From NCBI GenBank assembly GCA_964571805.1, contig CAZNDI010000007.1, positions 1-21,557 on the forward strand: a stretch of DNA of 21,557 bases. Direction: 5' to 3'. Numbering within the stretch: position 1 is the first letter of the stretch; the number at the start of each line of letters is the position of its first letter. The notes under the pieces are model-generated. The model saw only the letters and a program-made list of their open reading frames with translations, was not told the origin of the DNA and did not search any database. This document shows, in pieces, positions 13,373 through 20,771 of this stretch. The translations under genes and the position numbers were made by a program. Source of the DNA: JAUHWS01 sp964571805 (GTDB lineage: Bacteria > Patescibacteriota > Gracilibacteria > UM-FILTER-43-11).

Positions 13373-13510
13373 CTATTTTAGAATCACTTCGAGCACAATC
13401 GCTAAAGCAACAACTACAATGCCCCTCCTCAAAATAATTGGAGGCACACCCATTCGTTTCAAAAGAGACAGATTGCCTTTTTTAAGGGCTTTTGAGCTCA
13501 TCATAATCAT
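13373..13510 (-). CDS. Small single-span membrane protein (45 residues)
   Basis: This short frame begins at the ATG complementary to 13508-13510 (alternative Met codons at residues 3 and 4) and ends with TAG at 13375-13373. The product has a basic N-terminal half (SSKALKKGNLSLLKR, then RR) and a single hydrophobic helix near the C-terminus (GIVVVALAIVLEVIL). The cationic-then-hydrophobic pattern fits a small membrane peptide with the N-terminus inside. Support for a real gene comes from an excellent promoter (13534-13562) placed to give a leader of about 17 bases. No Shine-Dalgarno is present, as for most genes here. I recognise no family; a type I toxin-like or regulatory peptide is possible but unproven. 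Confidence 0.55.
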   Translation of the reverse strand: MIMMSSKALKKGNLSLLKRMGVPPIILRRGIVVVALAIVLEVILK

Positions 13511-13533
13511 GGAAGGGACTAAATATTTATTAC

Positions 13534-13562
13534 ATTATATAATATATTAAATAAATAGTCAA
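13534..13562 (-). promoter_or_regulatory. Near-consensus sigma-70 promoter
   Basis: On the - strand TTGACT (13562-13557) and TATAAT (13539-13534) are exactly 17 bp apart, giving 11 of 12 consensus bases. Transcription should start near 13527. It would express the 45-residue frame at 13373-13510 and possibly the DUF378 gene beyond. Confidence 0.7.
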
Positions 13563-13601
13563 TACTTTACGCCTCTTTTTGGCTTACCTACAATGATTTA
13601 A

Positions 13602-14687
13602 TCATAATTTTTTCTCAGCAAGGAGTTCGGCAATGAGCTTCACATTCGCTGCAGGAAAGGGGTAATTTCGAAGCTCCAAAGGCTCAACCCACCTTCCTTC
13701 AACGCCAGAGGTAAGCCGAATCTCACCCGCCTTGTGATCTGCCTCAAAACAGTGCAAATCAACCTTAAAAGAAGTGTAGGCGTGCTTAATTTTGCGGATG
13801 AACTTGATATTTTTAAGCCGTACACCCAGCTCCTCAGCCACCTCACGTTCAAGAGTTGCTTTTTTTGACTCTCCTGGCTCGACCTTGCCCCCAGGAAACT
13901 CCCACAAACCTCCCATAAGACCCTTTTCGGGACGCTTTTGAATAAAAATCTTCCCGTCTTTTTTTATGATTCCAATCGAAACTTCAATGTAGGTCAGGTC
14001 CCTTTTAGGCCCTCGGTCGGGAATGTGACTCACCATACCTTCTTTATAAGCCTTGCAGACAGCACGGAGGGGACAAACCCCACAATCAGGGCTTTTTGGA
14101 GTACATTGAAGGGCTCCCAACTCCATCATGGCCTGATTGAAATAACGAGCTTTTCCTGGCGGCAAGATCTCCTCAGCCCATTGCCACATTTGCTTTTCTG
14201 CCTCAGGTAAACGTGTATTTTTTGTATAAAGAAAAAGGCGAGAAAGCACCCGAATCACATTTCCATCGACCAAAGGCTGGTCTTGATTAAAAGCAATGCT
14301 TGTGATCGCTCCAGCTGTATATCTTCCCACTCCAGGCAACGCTAAAATATCGTTAAGACTGGAAGGAAATATTCCCCCATGCTTTTCGACGATCTGTTTC
14401 GCTGCCTTCTGTAGATTCCTGACCCGAGAATAATAGCCCAAACCCTCCCACAATTTTAAAATTTTGTCTTCTGAAGCCTCAGAAACAGATTGAATAGTCG
14501 GAAGTTCAGCAATCCAACGATCGAAATAGGGCAAAACCGTCTTAACCTGAGTCTGCTGAAGCATGATTTCGGAAATCCAAACGTGATAAGGCTCATAATT
14601 CTCTCGCCAAGGCAAAAATCTCTGATTCTTTTCAAACCAATTTAGGAGCTCTTTTTGAATGAACTGGATATTCGATAGACGTGGCAT
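13602..14687 (-). CDS. mutY: A/G-specific adenine DNA glycosylase
   Basis: The 361-residue product from the ATG at 14687 (an in-frame TTG two codons earlier is less likely) has the complete MutY plan. The HhH-GPD glycosylase domain contains catalytic E40 in WISEIMLQQTQV, the hairpin LPGVGRYTAGA (117-127) and catalytic D141 in LVDGNVIRV. The 4Fe-4S cluster ligands are C195, C202, C205 and C211 (spacing 6-2-5). The C-terminal domain has a full Nudix box (residues 267-289, GX5EX7REVXEEXG) where most MutY proteins have a degenerate one. It removes adenine mispaired with 8-oxoguanine. The intact Nudix box may mean added hydrolase activity. It is a monocistronic gene divergent from the sigma-factor gene. 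Confidence 0.95.
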   Translation of the reverse strand: MPRLSNIQFIQKELLNWFEKNQRFLPWRENYEPYHVWISEIMLQQTQVKTVLPYFDRWIAELPTIQSVSEASEDKILKLWEGLGYYSRVRNLQKAAKQIVEKHGGIFPSSLNDILALPGVGRYTAGAITSIAFNQDQPLVDGNVIRVLSRLFLYTKNTRLPEAEKQMWQWAEEILPPGKARYFNQAMMELGALQCTPKSPDCGVCPLRAVCKAYKEGMVSHIPDRGPKRDLTYIEVSIGIIKKDGKIFIQKRPEKGLMGGLWEFPGGKVEPGESKKATLEREVAEELGVRLKNIKFIRKIKHAYTSFKVDLHCFEADHKAGEIRLTSGVEGRWVEPLELRNYPFPAANVKLIAELLAEKKL

Positions 14688-14708
14688 TTTCAAAGACTAG
14701 TGAATTTG

Positions 14709-14740
14709 ATTGTAGCACAAATATAAGCTAAAACTTTCAA
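14709..14740 (-). promoter_or_regulatory. Candidate extended -10 promoter of mutY
   Basis: On the - strand TGC precedes TACAAT (14714-14709), an extended -10. TTGAAA (14740-14735) lies 20 bp away, too far for a normal -35, so the TG motif would have to carry recognition. The leader would be short, about 15 bases. Confidence 0.35.
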
Positions 14741-14903
14741 TTTTATGAAATAAAACTATACTTGATAACGTATAAGTAGATGTAAATAAAAGATTTTTGT
14801 AGTGCACGAAAAAAATAGACGTTAAGAATGAGGCATAGTAGTAAGAAGTCTATACCCCCAATATTTGACTGATAAAAAACAAAAAACAGAGGATGAAAAA
14901 TTG

Positions 14904-15479
14904 ATGCCAGAAAAAAATGACGCTCAGTTGGTCGCCTTGAGCCTCAAAGACCCGGATTGTTTTGGTGAACTTGTAGACCGCTATGAAGCCAAACTTTTTC
15001 GTTATTTAAAACGACTCGCAAGCCTAGAAAAAGAAGCTGTGGAGGATATTTTGCAGGAATCCTTCATCAAAGTTTATTGCAATTTAAACGACTACAATCC
15101 AAAATACACCTTTTCCGCCTGGATCTATCGGATCACTCATAATGAAGCCATCAACTATTTGAGAAAAAACAAAAAACAGGTGATTTTGCCCCTAGAAACT
15201 GATGACAAGGAAACTGCAAGCCTGATTGATGCCCTACAAAGTGAAGTGAATGTCGCCGAAGATGTTTCAAACAAAGATTTTATTGAAAAAATAAGGCAGG
15301 TGATCAATATGCTCCCCGAAAAATACCGTGAAGTCTTAGTTCTAAGATATATGGAAGATCTGGAATATCAGGAAATCAGTGACATCCTTAGGATTCCAAT
15401 GGGAACAGTGGCCACCACCATCAATCGAGCCAAAGAGAAATTTAAAAAAATCGCTCTAAAAATGCACCTCAATGACTAG
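14904..15479 (+). CDS. ECF-type RNA polymerase sigma factor
   Basis: The 191-residue product starts at an ATG with GAGG 11 bases upstream; an in-frame TTG at 14865 would add 13. Region sigma-2 spans about 22-92, including VEDILQESFIKVYCNLNDYN and the promoter-melting and -10 helix YTFSAWIYRITHNEAINYLR. Sigma-4 spans about 130-182, with LPEKYREVLVLRYMEDLEYQ and the helix-turn-helix EISDILRIPMGTVATTINRA. There is no region 1 or 3, which marks it as sigma-70 group 4 (ECF). It redirects RNA polymerase to a small regulon, probably including the two genes that follow. No zinc anti-sigma domain is encoded nearby; the adjacent membrane protein is the best candidate for a partner. Confidence 0.93.
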   Translation: MPEKNDAQLVALSLKDPDCFGELVDRYEAKLFRYLKRLASLEKEAVEDILQESFIKVYCNLNDYNPKYTFSAWIYRITHNEAINYLRKNKKQVILPLETDDKETASLIDALQSEVNVAEDVSNKDFIEKIRQVINMLPEKYREVLVLRYMEDLEYQEISDILRIPMGTVATTINRAKEKFKKIALKMHLND

Positions 15480-15490
15480 CTCATTTTACC

Positions 15491-15548
15491 CACCTCCTGC
15501 GATTTAGCCTATTCCTTCCTATCAATGACAAGCGGTGAGCGGTGAGCC
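15491..15548 (+). repeat. Dispersed intergenic repeat, copy 1
   Basis: This stretch aligns without gaps to 17700-17757, sharing CACCTCC at the left, TCAAT-ACAAGCGGT in the middle and a tandem AGCGGTRAGC word at the right, with about 70% identity overall by eye. It lies just after the sigma-factor stop. Copy 1 lacks the returning arm that makes copy 2 a long hairpin. Confidence 0.55.
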
Positions 15549-15568
15549 AATCTAAATATGAAAATTAC

Positions 15569-15574
15569 TATAAT
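15569..15574 (+). promoter_or_regulatory. -10-like TATAAT before the membrane-protein gene
   Basis: A perfect TATAAT stands 23 bp before the ATG at 15597, but no TTGACA-like -35 lies 16-18 bp upstream. Start by a different sigma factor or with an activator is possible, so this is only a candidate. Confidence 0.3.
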
Positions 15575-15596
15575 TCTTTACTCCTAATTCACAAAG

Positions 15597-16337
15597 ATGA
15601 ACAGGCTCAGCAGCAAAATAATGGACCGAATCAAAGATCAAAAAATGACACCCAAATCTAGGGCTTATTTCGTGTTTCTAAATGTCTTATTGATTTTAGC
15701 CATTATCTTTTCCATCGTCATCGGCAGTTTGGCCATCGCCATCATCATCAGACACGTCAGCCTGACCGACTGGGAACTGGCTCATAAATTTAGTGGGGGG
15801 AAAATTCGCGCTTTTTTTGTTCTCTTGCCCTACTTATGGCTGATCTTCATTCTATTTGCCATTTTCTTTGCTGACCAACTGTTTCGTCACACTCAAACGG
15901 GCTACCGAAGGAAATCCTGGGTCATCATCTTAACCTCGATTCTACTTTCTTTAAATTTTGGCTATATTTTGTATTTAGTAAAATTGGACAAGCCTTTCGA
16001 AAATATCCTCATGAGCAATGTGCCATTTTATAAAACCTGGGAAAAAGAGAAAGACCGCTTGTTTGCAGCCCCAGACATGGGAGTTTTGGCAGGGCAAATC
16101 CTAGAAATCAATTCCGAAAAAGAATGGGTTTTGATGGACTTTGCAGATCACAAGTGGCTCGTTTCGGTTGATAAAGCCAAAATAAAGAACAACTTTGTAC
16201 CCCTAGAAGGGATTCATGTCGGCATGCTGGGGGAAGCGATCGATGACAATCACTTTGAAGCTAAAATGATCAGGGTCTGGAAAAATGAAATCTTGTTGCC
16301 TCCACCTCCTTTTTTAGAATTTAGCATCAAGAATTAA
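15597..16337 (+). CDS. Three-helix membrane protein next to the sigma factor
   Basis: The 246-residue product has a basic cytoplasmic N-terminus (about 1-23) and membrane helices at about 24-51, 70-93 and 107-128. A C-terminal domain of about 115 residues (130-246) should then face outside if the N-terminus is inside. That domain has short beta-rich segments such as GQILEINSEKEWVLMDFA and EGIHVGMLGEAIDDNHFEAK, and ends in a Pro-rich tail (PPPPF). I do not recognise the family and find no Cys/His anti-sigma zinc motif. Its position 117 bp behind an ECF sigma gene and before an exported repeat protein suggests a role in sensing or transmitting an envelope signal, perhaps as anti-sigma factor; this is inference. 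Confidence 0.82.
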   Translation: MNRLSSKIMDRIKDQKMTPKSRAYFVFLNVLLILAIIFSIVIGSLAIAIIIRHVSLTDWELAHKFSGGKIRAFFVLLPYLWLIFILFAIFFADQLFRHTQTGYRRKSWVIILTSILLSLNFGYILYLVKLDKPFENILMSNVPFYKTWEKEKDRLFAAPDMGVLAGQILEINSEKEWVLMDFADHKWLVSVDKAKIKNNFVPLEGIHVGMLGEAIDDNHFEAKMIRVWKNEILLPPPPFLEFSIKN

Positions 16338-16473
16338 GAATTTTTTTAATAAGATGAGTGGAAGAAGATGAAAGAAAAAAAAATCTATTTCGTAATAAAC
16401 ACTGTAAGCACAAATCGGGACGCCGACAAAGTGCGCGATCGCAAAAAAAATTATTCACTAATTATAAATTAAA
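16338..16473 (+). other. Spacer with GC-rich island and possible leader ORF
   Basis: Between two module genes lies an AT-rich spacer with an abrupt GC-rich patch near 16417-16442, containing the palindrome GCGATCGC. A 34-codon frame (16368-16472) begins after a weak GGAAGAAG site and ends one base before the next ATG, so it could be a leader peptide, but it may be chance. No convincing promoter is visible. Confidence 0.3.
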
Positions 16474-17610
16474 ATGGTAAAAATCAATAAATTTGAAAAA
16501 CGAAATAGGTCCAGTAAATCAACCTTAATCGCAGCGGCTCTAGTTGTGACGGCAGCCACCAGTTTTGGCACCTATGCTTCCACAGAGCCACAAGACTCTA
16601 AGGATAAAAACCGCGCTCCCTTTATACAAAACCTGACAGACGAGCAAAAAAAAGGCCTTGAACAAGCTCGAACGCTCTTTAAGTCAGGCGATGAAGAAGG
16701 GGCAAAGGCTGTTTTAGATAATTTAAACTTAGAAGACTTGGAATGGCGTTTCCATGTGGGTCAAAGAGTAAAGTCTGAAGTAAAAGATTTTATTAAAAAC
16801 CTCACTGAGGAGCAACAAGAAGGGCTCAAAGAAGCCCGCGTCCTTTTTGAATCAGGAAAAGCTGAGGAAGCTAAAGCCTTATTAGACAAGTTAGGCATTG
16901 ATCTGCCTCAAAAATTTGAAATGAAACTCAATTTGACGGAAGCACAAAAAACAGCCCTTAAAAAAGCTAAGGAATTGAAAGATGCGGGAGACGAAGAAGG
17001 AGCTAAAGCCATTCTAAAAAATGCTGGAATCAATTTTCCTGAAAAGCCCTTTGGTTTTCATCCCATGATGTCAGAAGCAGCCCAAGCTGCACTGGAATCA
17101 AGCGATTTTGAAGCTTGGAAAAAAGCCGTCATCACTGAAAGACCCGACTCCAAAATGCTTCAGGAAATCGATGAAACAAAATTTCAAGCGATGGTAAAAA
17201 TACACGCTGCCATGGAGGCTCAAGATTTTGAAACTGCAAAGAAACTTGCCGAAGATGCTGGCCTAAAGATGCCCCACGAAGGACATTTTGAAGGCCAAAT
17301 GATGGATTTAAATGATGCTCAAAAAGCCAGATTAAAAGAAGCTAAGGAGCTCATGAAATCTGGAAACGAAGAAGGAGCAAAAGCTATCTTTGATGAACTA
17401 GGGTTAGAACCTCCAATGAAAGGATTTGTTTTAAATAAAATGGCCAACTTGACGGACGAACAGAAAGAGGGAATGAAAAAAGCTCATGACATGCGCAAGG
17501 CCGGAGACAAAGAGGGGGCTAAAGCACTGATGAATACCTTAAATATTCCAAAGCCCAAAGATAGAATGATGGAATGGATGGGTGCTGATAAAGAGACTTT
17601 GGAATCTTAG
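16474..17610 (+). CDS. Exported protein of ~34-residue helical repeats
   Basis: The 378-residue product has a basic N-terminus, a hydrophobic signal segment (about 17-31) and a likely cleavage after TYA (residue 35). The mature part is a chain of helix-turn-helix repeats with consensus N-L-T-x-E-Q-K, a central (A/G)-K-x-L-x-x-(S/A)-G-(D/N)-E-E-G-A-K-A and a hydrophobic close such as LDxLGI. Clear copies lie at 53-86, 109-142, 153-186, 279-312 and 325-358, with degenerate units around 201-222 and 236-265. The pattern resembles TPR/SEL1-like solenoids, suggesting a binding scaffold outside the membrane. It is highly charged and nearly Cys-free. As the last gene of the sigma-factor module it is a likely effector or regulated target. 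A strong terminator follows. Confidence 0.8.
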   Translation: MVKINKFEKRNRSSKSTLIAAALVVTAATSFGTYASTEPQDSKDKNRAPFIQNLTDEQKKGLEQARTLFKSGDEEGAKAVLDNLNLEDLEWRFHVGQRVKSEVKDFIKNLTEEQQEGLKEARVLFESGKAEEAKALLDKLGIDLPQKFEMKLNLTEAQKTALKKAKELKDAGDEEGAKAILKNAGINFPEKPFGFHPMMSEAAQAALESSDFEAWKKAVITERPDSKMLQEIDETKFQAMVKIHAAMEAQDFETAKKLAEDAGLKMPHEGHFEGQMMDLNDAQKARLKEAKELMKSGNEEGAKAIFDELGLEPPMKGFVLNKMANLTDEQKEGMKKAHDMRKAGDKEGAKALMNTLNIPKPKDRMMEWMGADKETLES

Positions 17611-17645
17611 TTTTATATACCGACAGAAGACTAAGGGGTTAGTCG

Positions 17646-17678
17646 AAAAAACTCCCTGGGGAACCCAGGGAGTTTTTT
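17646..17678 (+). terminator. Rho-independent terminator of the sigma module
   Basis: Stem ACTCCCTGGG pairs with CCCAGGGAGT around a GAA loop, with flanking A and T runs (seven T on the 3' side). It stands 36 bp behind the repeat-protein stop and should work in the + direction, possibly in both. Confidence 0.9.
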
Positions 17679-17699
17679 TATATATTAGTTCATAATACG

Positions 17700-17831
17700 C
17701 ACCTCCCGACCTTCAGTCCGTTGATATCTTTCAATCACAAGCGGTAAGCGGTAAGCGGGAAGCGGTAAGCGATAAGCTTGCTGCAAACGCTCTGTGATAG
17801 GCTTATCACTTACCGCTTCCCGCTTACCGCT
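17700..17831. repeat. Dispersed repeat copy 2 with long word-repeat hairpin
   Basis: The left part (17700-17757) matches the repeat at 15491-15548. Tandem words of AGCGGTA/AGCGGGA then form arm 17747-17777, which pairs with 17801-17831 in 30 of 31 positions around a 23-base loop. Its length and low-complexity, word-built arms set it apart from ordinary terminators. It lies between the sigma module and the convergent vanW-like gene. Confidence 0.75.
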
Positions 17832-17870
17832 CTTAAATAATATGAGTATTAAATTTTGATTGAAGCACTT

Positions 17871-18767
17871 CTACAAGTTAGCATTAGTAAAATCCAGTAC
17901 TTCAAAATTATTTTTCTCTAAATAGTCTTCGGTCACTTCATAGAGAGTGGGAGCAAAGTTAGTCGTCAATTTTTCAACCCCCTCTGATTGTCCTTGAATT
18001 TTCTTTTCTCTATAAATTTCATTGAATCTAAAATAACTTGCCCCACGTTTGATGAAATAATGATTCTTTTCAAAAACATGAAATTTTTCCGGCAGAGGCT
18101 GGGGTGACAGAATCTGCCCCTTGAGATGATTTTCGGTGAGCCATATTTTGAGCTGGAGAGGCTTGGAGGAGACATTCTTTAACTTGAGATCAATGAAATT
18201 ATACAAAATGGTCGCCCCACTCCCAAAAGGTAAGATCCGGCCTGAATCGGGGAAAACATCCATGGAATGATGAAACCGCTCGATGGTTTGAACGGGGGTG
18301 TGGAGAAAAATCCAATAAAGAAAGTTGGCCAACTGACAAAGTCCGCCCCCCAGACCTTCGACCACCTTTCCATTTGAAAGCAGCATGCCATCGACAAAAC
18401 CATTTTCATAAGTGGGCCTGCCTACGATTTTCCAGAGGGAGAAAATAGCTCCTGGCTCAATGACAATGCCATCCAGCTTTTTGAGAGCCTGTCTTAGATT
18501 GATGATTTTTTGCTCTTGAAGTCTGGGATTACTGTCTCCCAAGGTTCGCCTGAGCAAGGATTGATGTCGAGCCACAACTGAAGGGAAAAAATCGCTTCGC
18601 TGCTCATGTTTAATTCTGGAATCAAAAAAATTTTGAAGGTCTCGGGTTTTGTGGCGAATAAAAATAACAGGCTTTTTAAAAAAAGGAAATCGCTTGGAAA
18701 CAGCGACTCGCTTAGGATTTTCGTAGTCGTGAAGGTGTTTTTTAATGGTGTTCGTGACATCTATCAT
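17871..18767 (-). CDS. VanW family protein
   Basis: The 298-residue product contains the VanW signature: KLDGIVIEPGAIFSLWKIVG (residues 97-116) followed by GGGLCQLANFLYW (140-152) and ERFHHSMDVFPDSGRILPFG (163-182). VanW proteins are named from vancomycin-resistance clusters but their biochemical role is unknown; links to cell-wall or peptidoglycan handling are suggested. There is no signal peptide or membrane helix in this copy, unlike many larger VanW proteins, so it is probably cytoplasmic. It is transcribed alone on the - strand, convergent with the sigma module, with a TATAAT-like -10 at about 18790 but no good -35. Confidence 0.87.
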   Translation of the reverse strand: MIDVTNTIKKHLHDYENPKRVAVSKRFPFFKKPVIFIRHKTRDLQNFFDSRIKHEQRSDFFPSVVARHQSLLRRTLGDSNPRLQEQKIINLRQALKKLDGIVIEPGAIFSLWKIVGRPTYENGFVDGMLLSNGKVVEGLGGGLCQLANFLYWIFLHTPVQTIERFHHSMDVFPDSGRILPFGSGATILYNFIDLKLKNVSSKPLQLKIWLTENHLKGQILSPQPLPEKFHVFEKNHYFIKRGASYFRFNEIYREKKIQGQSEGVEKLTTNFAPTLYEVTEDYLEKNNFEVLDFTNANL

Positions 18768-18909
18768 GGTGATCGGAATGGTTTGAAATTATAGTAAAAC
18801 ATACTCTCAATAACACCGAATTTTAAAAAAGTTGCGGTGTATTCAGAGGGGCCACATCTAAAATCTAGACAAAAAGGATTGAATCAAGGCGGCTGATAAA
18901 ACGATAATG

Positions 18910-20553
18910 CTATCGACTTTTGGCCACAACCCTTACGCTCAGAGGATATTTTCTGATTTCAGCATTGCGAAGACAAGATAAAACCTTACTCTCAAAAGCC
19001 TGATCCACCTCGAAGAAACTGGTGTCTTCCAAAATTTCAATCCGACCAATCGCCGCTCGTTTCAATTCAGGATAATAATTGATCATACCCATCAAAGTTT
19101 TAGGATTGAAGTTATTTCGTCGCCCCACACTCACCTTAAATCGAGAAAAAGTCCCACTGGCCGATCGGCCACTGTTCATACTCGATTCAGCACCCCTTCG
19201 CCCTGGAGCATTATCGCGTCCGCGACCTCCGGCAAGGTTGATGTCAGGAGCATTCTTATAAAGGTCGAGAAAACGATTGAATTCGACCGAAATGAAATGA
19301 TTGATAAGGTCCTTACGCTTGAGTTTTGCTAGTTTTTCATAAATGTCTTCCAAAAATGGTTCGAGCTGCTTCTGATTCACCTCAACCTCTTGAACCTTTT
19401 CGATCAGCTTAAACAACTGTTTTTTACAGATATCAAAGCCCTGTGGCACCAATTGTTTGACCATAGGCTTTCCAATTTCTCGTTCAATGAATTGAATTTT
19501 ACGTTGCTCCGAAAACCCAAGCAACGAAAGCGCGTGCCCTTTTTTACCCGCCCGGCCTGTCCGCCCTGTGCGGTGGACGTAGGTTTCTAAGCTCTCGGGC
19601 ATGTTATAATTGATCACATGGGTTAAGCTATCAATATCAATCCCACGAGCCGCCACATCGGTCGCCACCAAAACCTGCACCTGCTTTTTTCTGAATTTAT
19701 TCATAACTATATCACGTTGGTCTTGAGTGAGGTCGCCGTGAATCGCATCAACCTTATAATTGTCTTGCAAGAGCTTGGCCGCAACCTCTTGAACCTCTCT
19801 TTTGGTCCGGCAAAAAACAATGCCATAAATATCAGGCTCAATGTCAGCAATTCGTCTCAAAGCTGTGTAACGATCAGCAGGATGAACCAAATAGTAGGCG
19901 TGAGTGATGTCGGCTTTATCGGCTTCCGTTTTCACAATCTCAATTTTTTCGGGCTGATGCATGTATTTTCGAGCGATCATCTCTACGTCTCGCTTCATGG
20001 TAGCCGAAAAGAGAAGTACTTGTTTTTCTTCGGGGGTTTCGGCCAAAATCGTTGTGAGCTCATCCTTAAAACCCATGTCGAGCATCTCATCTGCTTCATC
20101 TAAAACCAACCATTCAATATTTTTGATGGTGAGGGCGCCTCGGTGCATCAAATCGATGGTTCGACCAGGAGTTCCGACGACAATTTGAGGTTTATTTCGC
20201 AAATCTCGAATTTGACGATCAATCCTTTCACCCCCATATACTGAAACCACTTCTACTCCTTTAACATATTTAGTGAATTTTTTTATATCGGAAGCAATTT
20301 GGATACAGAGTTCTCGGGTGGGGCAAAGAACGATAGCCTGAACATGTGGAGAATTGGCTTCAATTTTTTGAATGATGGGCAAACTGAAGGCGGCCGTTTT
20401 ACCTGTTCCTGTTGAGGCAAAAGCCAATATGTCTTGTTTGGATTCAAGAATTTTGGGGATGGTTTGACTTTGAATGGGAGTGGCCTCTTCGAACCCAAGG
20501 TCTTGGAGGGCTTTCAGAATATTTGCATCTAAACCGATATCGCTGAACTTCAT
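18910..20553 (-). CDS. deaD: DEAD-box ATP-dependent RNA helicase
   Basis: The 547-residue product has all helicase motifs in order: Q motif (ATPIQSQTIP, 24-33), motif I ASTGTGKT (46-53), PTREL (78-82), TPGR (128-131), DEAD (152-155), SAT (183-185), VATDVAARGID (296-306) and HRTGRTGR (327-334). A Gly/Arg-rich linker (about 442-455) leads to a C-terminal RRM-like domain (about 469-547, FKVSVGRRNNFNPKTLMGMI) of the DbpA/DeaD type. That domain contacts structured RNA. The enzyme unwinds short RNA duplexes with ATP and is expected to help ribosome assembly and mRNA handling, notably in the cold. Whether it equals DeaD/CsdA or CshA is not settled by sequence. It is divergent from the small frame at 20571. 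Confidence 0.95.
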   Translation of the reverse strand: MKFSDIGLDANILKALQDLGFEEATPIQSQTIPKILESKQDILAFASTGTGKTAAFSLPIIQKIEANSPHVQAIVLCPTRELCIQIASDIKKFTKYVKGVEVVSVYGGERIDRQIRDLRNKPQIVVGTPGRTIDLMHRGALTIKNIEWLVLDEADEMLDMGFKDELTTILAETPEEKQVLLFSATMKRDVEMIARKYMHQPEKIEIVKTEADKADITHAYYLVHPADRYTALRRIADIEPDIYGIVFCRTKREVQEVAAKLLQDNYKVDAIHGDLTQDQRDIVMNKFRKKQVQVLVATDVAARGIDIDSLTHVINYNMPESLETYVHRTGRTGRAGKKGHALSLLGFSEQRKIQFIEREIGKPMVKQLVPQGFDICKKQLFKLIEKVQEVEVNQKQLEPFLEDIYEKLAKLKRKDLINHFISVEFNRFLDLYKNAPDINLAGGRGRDNAPGRRGAESSMNSGRSASGTFSRFKVSVGRRNNFNPKTLMGMINYYPELKRAAIGRIEILEDTSFFEVDQAFESKVLSCLRNAEIRKYPLSVRVVAKSR

Positions 20554-20570
20554 AATATTTTAATGATTGA

Positions 20571-20771
20571 TTGATAGACGTGGACTTTAACAGTAAAACA
20601 CAAAAATTGCAAGGCTGTGAGCAAAAAACCCCAACAACACATCTCAGAGAAGATTTTGCTGAAGCTTATCGACTTTACATGATGAATGAGGAAGGATTTT
20701 TAGCCCTCATCAAAGACAATCCTGAACGACAGAAGAAATATGACTTTTTGAAGGAGTATGTTTTTAACTAA
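20571..20771 (+). pseudogene. C-terminal remnant of a zinc metallopeptidase (probable)
   Basis: The frame gives 66 residues if begun at TTG 20571 or 63 from GTG 20580; no ATG is available, so the start is doubtful. The segment THLREDFAEAYRLYM (residues 23-37), then PERQKKYDFLKEYVF, resembles the C-terminus of zincin peptidases of the anthrax-lethal-factor type. There an (R)EDFAE-x(2)-x-x-Y segment supplies the third zinc ligand. The HExxH half that should precede it is absent; the helicase gene occupies the upstream DNA on the other strand. It is therefore most likely a truncated remnant, or a small free-standing protein of unknown role. It overlaps the mntP stop codon in convergent orientation. 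Confidence 0.5.

Noticed and set aside
13362..13550. 62-codon frame on the + strand
   Set aside because: No promoter or ribosome site faces this way, and the opposite strand holds a better-supported short gene with a near-consensus promoter.
15597..16337. Zinc-binding anti-sigma factor
   Set aside because: No HxxxCxxC motif is present; an anti-sigma role remains only a positional guess.
17741..17831. CRISPR array from the regularly repeated words
   Set aside because: The words are only 6-7 bp, directly tandem without spacers, and form one hairpin; no cas genes are near.
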